A stretch of DNA of 16,628 bases from Tannerella sp. (GCA_031283785.1 JAITBC010000366.1:1-16628), one strand, 5' to 3'. Numbered from the stretch's first letter, positions 1 through 5,948 are shown. The notes: generated by a model not told the origin, from the letters alone. Translations and numbers: made by a program.

Positions 1-29
1 GCACACACGTTAAATATTATGTATGATGA

Positions 30-37
30 TATCTTTG
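30..37 (+). promoter_or_regulatory. Isolated Bacteroidota-type -7 box (TATCTTTG)
   Basis: TATCTTTG matches the TAnnTTTG -7 consensus of Bacteroidota housekeeping promoters. No clear TTTG or TTG is seen 19-21 bases upstream, so this is only a half match. It could feed the broken ORF that starts at 217, but the better site at 139-146 lies closer. Chance occurrence is quite possible. Confidence 0.25.
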
Positions 38-115
38 TAAAATGGCTGTACAGAACACATTTTGTGCATTAGCATTGTTTAATATGCAATTATGCTTTTT
101 TTAACTATTGCGGTA

Positions 116-146
116 TTGCAAATAGAAAATGACAGCCTTATCTTTG
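116..146 (+). promoter_or_regulatory. Bacteroidota-type promoter for the broken secreted-protein ORF
   Basis: TTG at 116-118 and TATCTTTG at 139-146 are separated by 20 bases, which fits the Bacteroides -33/-7 arrangement. Transcription would start near 150-155, leaving a leader of about 65 bases before the ATG at 217. The site suggests the poly-G ORF is, or recently was, transcribed. Confidence 0.5.
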
Positions 147-216
147 CAAATAAATTCCATACACAAAAAATTCCGATAAGGAAGAGTGTGGTATATAGTA
201 GTAACCATTTAAAGCA

Positions 217-500
217 ATGAGGAATTTAATTATTATTTTAAGTTTGTGCTTATTTCCTTCTGTCTTTGCAAAAGACATAGAGAAAGCGTATTTTGAGAAC
301 TACCCGACGCATGGGGGGGGGGGCACGTAACAATTAAGTCCTCAAGCTTAAAAGTGGTTGGAAAAGATATCTTCCAAACTTTAGAAACAGAAAGTTTGGA
401 AGAAGGAGTGTGTTATAATGTTTTGAAAGATAGACAATCTCACGAAAAAATTAACATCTAAGAAAATACAGGAAGAGGTTTTATTCCCGTCTCCCTTTAA
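217..500 (+). pseudogene. Small secreted-protein ORF, frameshifted at an 11-G run
   Basis: The ATG at 217 begins a clear export signal: MRN, a hydrophobic stretch IIILSLCLFPSVFA, then KDIEKAYFENY. The reading frame enters a run of 11 G (313-323) and stops at TAA 328-330 after 37 codons. Downstream, the frame whose codons begin at 324 is open for 45 codons (HVTIKSSSLKVVGKDIF onward) to TAA 459-461. That frame would join the signal peptide if the tract held 12 or 9 G. Behind that stop the same frame continues for 12 more sense codons (ENTGRGFIPVSL) to TAA 498-500, so a second lesion is possible. I do not recognise a family. It may be a phase-variable small exported protein, a decaying gene, or a homopolymer miscount. 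A promoter-like site lies at 116-146. Confidence 0.5.
313..323 (+). repeat. Homopolymer run of 11 G
   Basis: Eleven consecutive G residues lie in an AT-rich neighbourhood, inside the ORF that starts at 217. G runs of this length are classic slipped-strand mispairing sites. Gaining one G or losing two would restore an open frame across the tract. They are also a common place for sequencing and assembly length errors. Confidence 0.9.
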
Positions 501-539
501 AATGCAATAATATAAATCTGGATTTTAAAATATACAATT

Positions 540-1145
540 ATGAACACAAAACTATTTTTTGCATTAATAGCCGGATTTGCACTTTCAATGTTTTCGTGCA
601 ACAGCGGCTACAACGGGATGCCGGACACATCAGCAACAGATAAAAGTTCGACGACTGATCCTGTACACGACGAATCGTCGCCGTCCGGATTCAATCCGAA
701 TCCAGCATTTGACGATTATGATCCTACATTTGAAGACTTAATTTCTACGGTTGATGATATAATATCGTATAATACAACAACCGGGGAAACAGTTTTTAAA
801 GATTCGATTTTTAAAGAACTCACCACGTATCATCGTGATAATAACGGCATTCTTTACAACAGGATAATCCTATATTACGATGATAAGCCGTTGCTTGACG
901 ACATTAAAATATGTCGTATGGTGGATAGTAATCCGTGGTACGGTTTCATTGTGTTAGATATAACGGGTGAAGGATTTGATGAATTGCGTGGCGTCCATTA
1001 TGGATATTCATTCAGATTAAGAAACTCCATTGATTCATGGCGTGGAGAAATAACAACCGAAAGAGAAGAGTACGCGAAGAAACTAAAGGCGGAATGGGAT
1101 ATTTTTATAAAGTATTTGCGCGATGCCGGTAAGGTTGTGAAGTAA
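540..1145 (+). CDS. Predicted lipoprotein of unknown function, 201 aa
   Basis: I do not recognise this protein. It starts MNTKLFF, followed by a hydrophobic segment (residues 5-18) and a cysteine at residue 20 in the context LSMFSC. This looks like a lipoprotein signal with a loose lipobox, so the mature protein would be anchored in an outer or inner membrane. The next 50 residues are rich in Ser, Thr, Asp and Pro with no hydrophobic pattern, typical of a flexible linker after the lipid anchor. The rest is acidic, aromatic and soluble-looking, with a charged helical C-terminus (residues 170-201). The ATG at 540 has no Shine-Dalgarno, as is usual in this phylum. It follows the broken secreted-protein ORF by about 40 bases; the two could once have been co-transcribed. 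That it is coding is likely from its length and the signal; function is unknown. Confidence 0.7.
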   Translation: MNTKLFFALIAGFALSMFSCNSGYNGMPDTSATDKSSTTDPVHDESSPSGFNPNPAFDDYDPTFEDLISTVDDIISYNTTTGETVFKDSIFKELTTYHRDNNGILYNRIILYYDDKPLLDDIKICRMVDSNPWYGFIVLDITGEGFDELRGVHYGYSFRLRNSIDSWRGEITTEREEYAKKLKAEWDIFIKYLRDAGKVVK

Positions 1146-1181
1146 AAAAACTGTTTGATTTTACGAGAAACTTACGTATCT

Positions 1182-1246
1182 GCCCGCTCAACCAAAACAT
1201 GGGCGGGCGGGCGCTTCACAAACGAACCGAATGGCCCGTTTTTTTT
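1182..1246 (+). terminator. GC-rich hairpins followed by T8, possible terminator
   Basis: GCCCGC at 1182-1187 can pair with GCGGGC at 1203-1208 or 1207-1212. The latter copy overlaps CGGGC (1208-1212), which can instead pair with GCCCG at 1234-1238, directly followed by eight T (1239-1246). The two pairings compete. The position, about 40-100 bases after the lipoprotein stop, suits a terminator, but the loop of the T-proximal stem is long (21 bases). Confidence is moderate to low. Confidence 0.4.
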
Positions 1247-1443
1247 ATCAAAGAAACAATATACGCCAAGCGCGGCAATCAGGTCTATGATAAAATTGTG
1301 CATTGAGCGACGAAGGGAGTGTTCCGTCAGACAAATATTTTGATTTCGTCGTTAAATAGTTTCTATTACAGAACGTTTACGTAACAGAAACGTGTCCTTC
1401 AGACGTATGCAGGATGATTTTTTACATAAAAGTTCAAATAAAA

Positions 1444-1475
1444 TTTGGTTTGTGTAATAAATATCCGTACCTTTG
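1444..1475 (+). promoter_or_regulatory. Bacteroidota-type promoter of the tRNA cluster
   Basis: TTTG at 1444-1447 and TACCTTTG at 1468-1475 are separated by exactly 20 bases, a full match to the TTTG/TAnnTTTG pattern. Transcription would begin near 1482, so the first transcribed element is the half-tRNA at 1496, followed by the three intact tRNAs. Confidence 0.7.
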
Positions 1476-1495
1476 CACCCGCAAGTTTATACGTT

Positions 1496-1568
1496 GCGGA
1501 AGCAGCTCAGTTGGCAGAGCATAACCTTGCCCCAAAAGATCAGATGTTGCGTTTGATCTCGGCAAGGT
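1496..1568 (+). pseudogene. tRNA-Gly 5' half fused to a nested hairpin
   Basis: Bases 1496-1531 equal the first 36 bases of the intact tRNA-Gly at 1601 except for one change (C for T at tRNA position 8). The match ends exactly after the GCC anticodon. No matching 3' anticodon strand, T arm or 3' acceptor strand follows, so it cannot form a normal tRNA. Instead the last eight bases ACCTTGCC (1524-1531) are perfectly complementary to GGCAAGGT (1561-1568). Between them a second stem pairs 1537-1546 with 1550-1559 (10 pairs, two of them G-U, loop TTG). It may be a decayed tRNA, an integration footprint at the anticodon, or a structured RNA made from a tRNA half. Confidence 0.7.
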
Positions 1569-1600
1569 GAAAGTTCGGGCGGACAAGAAGGAGAAATATT

Positions 1601-1673
1601 GCGGAAGTAGCTCAGTTGGCAGAGCATAACCTTGCCAAGGTTAGGGTCGCGGGTTCGAGTCCCGTTTTCCGCT
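1601..1673 (+). tRNA. tRNA-Gly (anticodon GCC)
   Basis: The cloverleaf is complete. The acceptor GCGGAAG pairs with TTTCCGC, the D arm is GCTC/GAGC, and the anticodon stem TAACC/GGTTA encloses loop TTGCCAA with anticodon GCC. The T arm GCGGG/CCCGT surrounds TTCGAGT. The discriminator is T at 1673 and no CCA is encoded, so the CCA end must be added enzymatically. It lies 32 bases after the hairpin of the half copy. Confidence 0.95.
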
Positions 1674-1733
1674 CAGGATTTACAACAAACAGGATCGACG
1701 GAGGTCGTCTTTTTATTCTTCGCTAAATAAAAT

Positions 1734-1817
1734 GCCCGGGTGGCGGAATTGGTAGACGCGCTCGTTTCAGGTGCGAGTGGGGTTAAAGCCGTGCAGGTTC
1801 GAGTCCTGTTCCGGGCA
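1734..1817 (+). tRNA. tRNA-Leu (anticodon CAG)
   Basis: A class II tRNA with a long variable arm. Acceptor GCCCGGG pairs with TCCGGGC. The anticodon stem CTCGT/GCGAG encloses TTCAGGT, giving anticodon CAG. The T loop contains GGTTCGAGTCC. The discriminator A is at 1817 and no CCA is encoded. It reads CUG codons. Confidence 0.93.
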
Positions 1818-1843
1818 CTTATTTGCCGACTTGATGATGACAT

Positions 1844-1927
1844 GCGCAAGTGGTGAAATTGGTATACACGCTACTTTGAGGGGGTAGTGCCGGTAACGGT
1901 GTGTGAGTTCGAGTCTCATCTTGCGCA
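1844..1927 (+). tRNA. tRNA-Leu (anticodon GAG)
   Basis: A class II tRNA. Acceptor GCGCAAG pairs with CTTGCGC. The anticodon stem CTACT/GGTAG encloses TTGAGGG, giving anticodon GAG, which reads CUU and CUC. A long variable arm (GCCGGTAACGGTGT) and T arm GTGAGTTCGAGTCTCAT follow. The discriminator A is at 1927 and no CCA is encoded. It lies 26 bases after the other tRNA-Leu, probably in the same transcript. Confidence 0.93.
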
Positions 1928-1974
1928 CAGAATCATAATTAAAAATATCAGGATGATATTTTTTGTCGTAATTC

Positions 1975-2005
1975 TTTGGATTTAAAAAAACAAAGCGTAT
2001 CTTTG
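1975..2005 (+). promoter_or_regulatory. Bacteroidota-type promoter of the rpmB operon
   Basis: TTTG at 1975-1978 and TATCTTTG at 1998-2005 are 19 bases apart, a full consensus match. The leader to the rpmB start at 2050 would be about 35-40 bases, AT-rich and without a Shine-Dalgarno. Confidence 0.7.
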
Positions 2006-2049
2006 CGCCCTCTTAAAGTAATAAAAACAATTAGAAAATATAGAATACA

Positions 2050-2289
2050 ATGTCTAAGATTTGTCAAATTACAGGAAAAAAGGCTCTGTCCGGAAATAAT
2101 GTAGCTCATTCGAACTTGCGTACAAAGCGTAAATTTAATGTAAATCTTTTCACAAAAAAGTTTTACTGGGTTGAGCAGGATTGTTGGATAAACCTTAACA
2201 TATCGGCTGCAGGATTGCGTCTGATAAATAAAATAGGACTGGATGCAGCATTGAAAAACGCTGACGAAAAAGGTTATTTAAACACATAA
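2050..2289 (+). CDS. rpmB: Large-subunit ribosomal protein bL28
   Basis: bL28 is a structural protein of the 50S subunit. The sequence opens [11 protein letters not shown], then [19 protein letters not shown], the recognisable L28 core of 'G..VSHsn..TkR.f..Nl', and ends with a helical [21 protein letters not shown] segment. At 79 aa it is the normal length for the short bacterial form. It has only two well-separated cysteines, so it is the zinc-independent type. It is the first gene of the rpmB-rpmG-DUF4295 operon and is followed by rpmG after 19 bases. No Shine-Dalgarno precedes the ATG. Confidence 0.97.
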   Translation: MSKICQITGKKALSGNNVAHSNLRTKRKFNVNLFTKKFYWVEQDCWINLNISAAGLRLINKIGLDAALKNADEKGYLNT

Positions 2290-2293
2290 TGTT

Positions 2294-2300
2294 GGGAGGA
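2294..2300 (+). promoter_or_regulatory. Shine-Dalgarno (GGGAGGA) before rpmG
   Basis: GGGAGGA ends eight bases before the GTG start at 2309. Most genes in this window have no such site, so it stands out and supports the GTG as the true rpmG start. Confidence 0.6.
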
Positions 2301-2308
2301 ATAGAATC

Positions 2309-2497
2309 GTGGCAAAGAAAGTAAAAGGAAACAGGATACAGGTCATTCTTGAATGTACCGAACACAAAGAAAGCGGTATGCCGGGGACGTCCCGTTACAT
2401 TACGACCAAGAATCGTAAGAATACGACGCAACGTCTTGAAATTAAGAAATATAACCCCATATTGAAAAGAATGACCGTACATAAAGAAATAAAGTAA
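2309..2497 (+). CDS. rpmG: Large-subunit ribosomal protein bL33
   Basis: bL33 sits near the E site of the 50S subunit. The protein (62 aa) begins [17 protein letters not shown] and carries the family signature [13 protein letters not shown] and [14 protein letters not shown]. Only one cysteine is present instead of the four of a zinc ribbon, so this is the zinc-free type. The start is GTG at 2309: no ATG in the right place exists, and the N-terminus then matches relatives. A strong GGGAGGA lies at 2294-2300, unusual in this phylum and probably helping the GTG start. It is the second gene of the ribosomal operon. Confidence 0.96.
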   Translation: MAKKVKGNRIQVILECTEHKESGMPGTSRYITTKNRKNTTQRLEIKKYNPILKRMTVHKEIK

Positions 2498-2500
2498 TAT

Positions 2501-2505
2501 AGGAG
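2501..2505 (+). promoter_or_regulatory. Shine-Dalgarno (AGGAG) before the DUF4295 gene
   Basis: AGGAG ends nine bases before the ATG at 2515. Like rpmG, this small gene keeps a recognisable ribosome-binding site, which supports it as a real translated gene. Confidence 0.55.
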
Positions 2506-2514
2506 ATTTAAATC

Positions 2515-2667
2515 ATGGCAAAAAAGGCAGTTGCAACATTCAAAACCGGGGAAGGACGTACATATTCGAAAGTAATCAGGATGGTAAAATCACCAAAAAC
2601 CGGAGCATATGTTTTTCAGGAAGAAATGATTCCGAATGAAGGTGTAAAAGATTATTTCAAGAAATAA
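2515..2667 (+). CDS. DUF4295 family protein, 50 aa, ribosome-associated candidate
   Basis: The gene opens MAKKAVATFKTGEGR and ends NEGVKDYFKK before TAA at 2665. It is 50 aa, small and basic. The sequence and its place directly after rpmB and rpmG identify the DUF4295 family, found in Bacteroidota in this context. I recall that a phylum-specific 50S protein (bL38) was described from a Flavobacterium ribosome structure and that it may be this family, but I cannot confirm that here. AGGAG at 2501-2505 supports the start. It is the last gene of the operon: a strong terminator follows 30 bases later. Confidence 0.9.
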   Translation: MAKKAVATFKTGEGRTYSKVIRMVKSPKTGAYVFQEEMIPNEGVKDYFKK

Positions 2668-2698
2668 GACTTGCTCTTGCGTTCTTAAAACGACATAT

Positions 2699-2734
2699 AA
2701 AAACTCTTTTCCACGGCGGAAAAGAGTTTTTTTG
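2699..2734 (+). terminator. Strong intrinsic terminator of the rpmB operon
   Basis: AAAAACTCTTTTCC (2699-2712) and GGAAAAGAGTTTTT (2718-2731) form a perfect 14-pair stem with the five-base loop ACGGC, ending in a T run to 2733. It closes the rpmB-rpmG-DUF4295 unit and separates it from dnaN. Confidence 0.9.
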
Positions 2735-2763
2735 TTTTTTATCGGCGGAAAAATATGGCGGAA
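2714..2763 (+). repeat. Three GGCGGAA repeats upstream of dnaN
   Basis: CGGCGGAAAA occurs at 2714-2723 (in the terminator loop and right arm) and again at 2743-2752. A shorter GGCGGAA follows at 2757-2763. The last two copies fall just before the likely -7 box of dnaN (2777-2784). They could be binding sites, or simply a duplicated piece of the terminator. Confidence 0.45.
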
Positions 2764-2784
2764 CAAAAAAAATGATTATTTTTG
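2756..2784 (+). promoter_or_regulatory. Possible dnaN promoter
   Basis: TATTTTTG at 2777-2784 fits TAnnTTTG. The -33 region 19-20 bases upstream reads only TGG, a weak match. The position, 45 bases before the dnaN ATG and after a strong terminator, favours a promoter here. Confidence 0.4.
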
Positions 2785-2828
2785 TTCGTCGTTATTAGAT
2801 AATTATAAACCATTAAGAATATATAAGT

Positions 2829-3953
2829 ATGAAATTTAATGTATCGAGTTCTGCCTTACTCTCTGCTTTACAGTCAATAAGTAAAGTGATTGCGTCAAAA
2901 AACACATTGCCTATTTTAGACAGTTTCCTTTTTAATCTTGAAGGAATGAAATTAACGATTACCGCTTCCGATACGGAAACACGATTAGTCACATCGGTCG
3001 ATGTTGTAAGTTCGGACGGATCGGGCTTATTTGCAATAGATGCCAAACGCCTGCTTGACCCGTTGAAAGAATTACCGGAACAGCCATTGGCATTCGATGT
3101 TAATGATGATAATATGACTGTCAATGTTGATTATGAAAACGGAAAATTCAATTTGCCGGGACAAAGAGGCGATGCATATCCTCAACAGAAACCGCTGAAA
3201 GACAGATCAATAAGCATAGACGTCGAATCGCAGATTCTGCTGAATGGCATTAACCGCGCATTTTTTGCCGCTGCCGATGATGAGCTTCGCCCGGTAATGA
3301 CGGGATTGTATTTTGATATCTTGACGGACAGTCTGACGTTTGTCGCCTCCGACGGGCATAAATTAGTGCGTTTGCGTAACTTGTCCATCCGGTCGGCAGA
3401 ACGCGCTTCTTTCATTTTGCCTAAAAAGCCGGCAAATCTTTTAAGGAGCTTACTTGCTAAAAATTCAGGTAATGCGACCATTATTTTTGATGATAATAAC
3501 GCTTATGTGAAAACGTCTGCTTTCGTAATGGTGTGTCGCCTTATTGAAGGCCGTTATCCGAATTATGATGCGGTAATCCCGTCCGGGAATCCGAATATGG
3601 CGACGATCGACCGTATATCTTTCCTCACTGCATTGAAGCGTGTATCCGTATTTTCCAGTCAGGCAAGCGGACTCGTAAAAATACAATTGTCCGAAAACGA
3701 AATGATTGTATCTGCACAGGATATAGATTTCTCCACTTCTGCGGAAGAAAAAATAACCTGCCAATATACGGCAACGCCGTTAAGTATTGGATTCAAAGCG
3801 CCTAATCTGATTGATATTCTTACAAATATATCGTCGGAAAATATTGTTTTTCAATTGGCGGATTCTACGCGTGCAGGCATTATTGTTCCTTCGGAAAACG
3901 AGGAAAACGAAGACTTGCTTATGTTGCTTATGCCTATGATGTTAAATGATTAA
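2829..3953 (+). CDS. dnaN: DNA polymerase III beta subunit (sliding clamp)
   Basis: The beta clamp is a ring-shaped dimer that tethers DNA polymerase III and repair factors to DNA. The 374 aa match the normal length. The N-terminus MKFNVSSSALLSALQSISKVIASKNTLPIL is the usual first-domain opening. Later landmarks are ASDTETRL (near residue 45), FVASDGHKLVRL in the second domain (near 170), RLIEGRYPNYDAVIP at the start of the third, and the C-terminal LMLLMPMMLND, which lines the partner-binding pocket. The ATG has no Shine-Dalgarno. The next gene, a proofreading-type exonuclease, begins 13 bases after the stop, so clamp and exonuclease are probably co-transcribed. Confidence 0.97.
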   Translation: MKFNVSSSALLSALQSISKVIASKNTLPILDSFLFNLEGMKLTITASDTETRLVTSVDVVSSDGSGLFAIDAKRLLDPLKELPEQPLAFDVNDDNMTVNVDYENGKFNLPGQRGDAYPQQKPLKDRSISIDVESQILLNGINRAFFAAADDELRPVMTGLYFDILTDSLTFVASDGHKLVRLRNLSIRSAERASFILPKKPANLLRSLLAKNSGNATIIFDDNNAYVKTSAFVMVCRLIEGRYPNYDAVIPSGNPNMATIDRISFLTALKRVSVFSSQASGLVKIQLSENEMIVSAQDIDFSTSAEEKITCQYTATPLSIGFKAPNLIDILTNISSENIVFQLADSTRAGIIVPSENEENEDLLMLLMPMMLND

Positions 3954-3966
3954 GTATTAATATATA

Positions 3967-4740
3967 ATGCAACTCAACCTAAAAAAGCCCCTCGTTTTTT
4001 TTGATTTGGAGACTACAGGAACGGATGTCGCAAAAGATCGAATTGTCGAAATCTCGTATCTTAAAATCAAACCTGACGATAGTGAAGAGTGTAGGACACG
4101 GCGTATAAATCCACAGATACCTATACCGGAACAAGCTACTGCCATTCACGGCATTACAGACGACGATGTGAAAGACTGCCCAACATTCAAAGAGGTGGCA
4201 AAGTCGCTCGCCATGCAGATAGAAGGTTGTGATATGGCCGGATATAATTCGAACCGTTTTGATATCCCGATGTTGGCCGAAGAATTTCTGCGAGCAGGCG
4301 TTAAAATCGATTTTAATAACTGTAAATTTATTGATGTACAGACCATTTTCCACAAGATGGAACAGCGGAATCTGGTTGCCGCATATAAATTTTATTGTGG
4401 AAAAGAATTGACGGATGCTCATAGATCCGAGAGTGATACGAGGGCTACTTATGAGGTGCTTATGTCACAACTGGATCGGTATCCCGAACTGGTAAACGAC
4501 GTTGATGCTCTTTCTAAATTTTCCAGCTTCAATAATAATGTGGATTTTGCAGGGAGGATGATTTATAACGAAAACGGAGAAGAAGTTATAAATTTCGGCA
4601 AGCATAAAGGCTTGTTAGTCAAAGAAGCGCTGAAAAAAGATCAAGGTTATTACACCTGGGTGATGCAGGGCGATTTTCCGCTTAACACGAAACAGAAACT
4701 TTCGGAGATCTGGCTTCGTCTGAAAGATGAAATCGGATGA
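3967..4740 (+). CDS. DnaQ-like 3'-5' exonuclease with ExoX-like C-terminus
   Basis: A DEDDh-type exonuclease that removes 3' nucleotides using two metal ions. Motif I is FFDLETTG (D13, E15), followed by the HGIT element at residues 61-64. Motif II is AGYNSNRFD (D99). Motif III is AHRSESD (H152, D157). The C-terminal part INFGKHKG to YYTWVMQGDFP (about residues 198-240) resembles the ExoX-like C-terminal domain. Relatives are often annotated as polymerase III epsilon, but epsilon proofreading function is not proven by this architecture. It sits between dnaN and coaBC. Its stop overlaps a possible coaBC start (ATGA at 4737), which suggests translational coupling. Length is 257 aa. Confidence 0.92.
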   Translation: MQLNLKKPLVFFDLETTGTDVAKDRIVEISYLKIKPDDSEECRTRRINPQIPIPEQATAIHGITDDDVKDCPTFKEVAKSLAMQIEGCDMAGYNSNRFDIPMLAEEFLRAGVKIDFNNCKFIDVQTIFHKMEQRNLVAAYKFYCGKELTDAHRSESDTRATYEVLMSQLDRYPELVNDVDALSKFSSFNNNVDFAGRMIYNENGEEVINFGKHKGLLVKEALKKDQGYYTWVMQGDFPLNTKQKLSEIWLRLKDEIG

Positions 4741-5948
4741 GATATATGATGAAGGGAAAAAAAATTATTTTAGGTATTACGGGGAGTATTGCCGCATATA
4801 AAGCTGCTTCCTTAGTGCGTGCATTAATAAAGAAAGGCGCTGAGGTTCAAGTTGTTATAACGCCTGCCGGAAAGGAGTTTATCACTCCGTTAACATTGGC
4901 TGCATTAAGCCGTCACGCTGTAATAAGTGATTTTTTTTCCAGTCGCGACGGTACGTGGAACAGCCATGTAGACCTTGGTTTGTGGGCAGATGCAATGCTT
5001 GTTGCGCCGGCTTCGGCGTCGACTATAGGAAAAATGGCAAACGGTATTGCCGACAATATGCTTGTTACGACATATTTATCATGTAAAGCGCCGATTTTTG
5101 TCGCTCCTGCAATGGATCTGGATATGTACGCACATCCTTCGACACGGCAAAATATTGACAAACTCCGTTCATATGGTAATTATATAATAGAGCCGGATAC
5201 CGGTTTTTTAGCAAGCGGACTTGAAGGGAAAGGCCGTATGGCGGAACCTGATGAAATCGTGAAGGTTTTGGAAGATTTTTTTTTAATTCGTAATGACCTT
5301 CAAAAAAAAAAGATACTGATAACCGCCGGCCCGACATACGAAAAGATTGATCCTGTACGTTTTATCGGTAACTATTCTTCGGGAAAGATGGGTTTTGCTC
5401 TGGCTGAGGCTTGTGCCGACAGAGGAGCGGATGTGACGATTGTTGCCGGGCCTGTAAGGTTGGAAATGAAACACCCGTCCGTTGAACGCATCGATGTGGA
5501 ATCGGCCGATGAGATGTATAATGAGACGCTACGCGTTTTCCCTTCATGTGATATGGCTATATTATGTGCGGCTGTTGCGGATTACCGGCCTGAACGGAAA
5601 GTTACGGAAAAGATCAAACGCGAACAGAATGTCGCTTTAACAGTCTCGCTGGTTCGTAATAAAGACATCGCTGCAACACTCGGGGAAAACAAACGGGATA
5701 ATCAGACGCTTGTCGGCTTTGCGCTGGAAACGGGACATGAAATTACAAATGCAAAAGAAAAACTGCAACGCAAGAATCTGGATGTGATCGTCCTTAATTC
5801 GTTGAACGACGAAGGAGCGGGTTTCGGCTGTGATACGAACAAAGTAACATTGATTGATAAATATGACAAGGAAACGGTCTTGCCCTTGAAATCAAAAACC
5901 GAAATCGCCCGCGAAATTGTCGATTATTTAGTATCCGGACATTTATAA
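4737..5948 (+). CDS. coaBC: Bifunctional phosphopantothenoylcysteine decarboxylase / phosphopantothenate-cysteine ligase
   Basis: CoaBC carries out two steps of coenzyme A synthesis: ligating cysteine to 4'-phosphopantothenate, then decarboxylating the product with FMN. The N-terminal flavoprotein half (to about residue 185) shows GITGSIAAYKA, the active-site histidine in NSHVDLGLWADA (H77), PASAST and PAMDLDM (124-130). The ligase half begins KKILITAGPTYEKIDPVRF (from about 191) with the SSGKMG loop, then AAVADYRPE, KIKR and NKDI. The length (403 aa) is normal. PAMDLDM has Asp where the classical PxMNxxM has Asn; I believe this is usual in Bacteroidota. The first ATG (4737) overlaps the exonuclease stop. 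ATG 4746 (MMKGKKI) is an equally good or better match to relatives and would give 400 aa. Confidence 0.95.
   Translation: MRYMMKGKKIILGITGSIAAYKAASLVRALIKKGAEVQVVITPAGKEFITPLTLAALSRHAVISDFFSSRDGTWNSHVDLGLWADAMLVAPASASTIGKMANGIADNMLVTTYLSCKAPIFVAPAMDLDMYAHPSTRQNIDKLRSYGNYIIEPDTGFLASGLEGKGRMAEPDEIVKVLEDFFLIRNDLQKKKILITAGPTYEKIDPVRFIGNYSSGKMGFALAEACADRGADVTIVAGPVRLEMKHPSVERIDVESADEMYNETLRVFPSCDMAILCAAVADYRPERKVTEKIKREQNVALTVSLVRNKDIAATLGENKRDNQTLVGFALETGHEITNAKEKLQRKNLDVIVLNSLNDEGAGFGCDTNKVTLIDKYDKETVLPLKSKTEIAREIVDYLVSGHL

Larger units (their letters stand above)
1146..1495. other. Gene-free stretch before the tRNA cluster
   Basis: The stretch of about 350 bases holds the GC-rich hairpin region near 1182-1246 and the tRNA promoter at 1444-1475. 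A 62-codon open frame from a TTG at 1155 has no start signal, no export signal and a composition that follows the hairpin repeats, so I do not treat it as a gene. I see nothing else. Confidence 0.5.

Noticed and set aside
1155..1343. 62-codon open frame from a TTG start after the lipoprotein gene
   Set aside because: It has no start signal, its composition is driven by the GC-rich hairpin region, and no protein-like pattern is seen.
1694..1716. Small hairpin (GACG/CGTC or CGAC/GTCG) with a T run between tRNA-Gly and tRNA-Leu
   Set aside because: The stem has only four pairs, too weak to call a terminator, and the tRNAs are probably co-transcribed and processed.
2690..2830. Possible replication origin near dnaN
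   Set aside because: dnaN can lie near oriC, but there is no dnaA and I see no cluster of TTATNCACA boxes here; the rpmB terminator and dnaN promoter account for the sequence.
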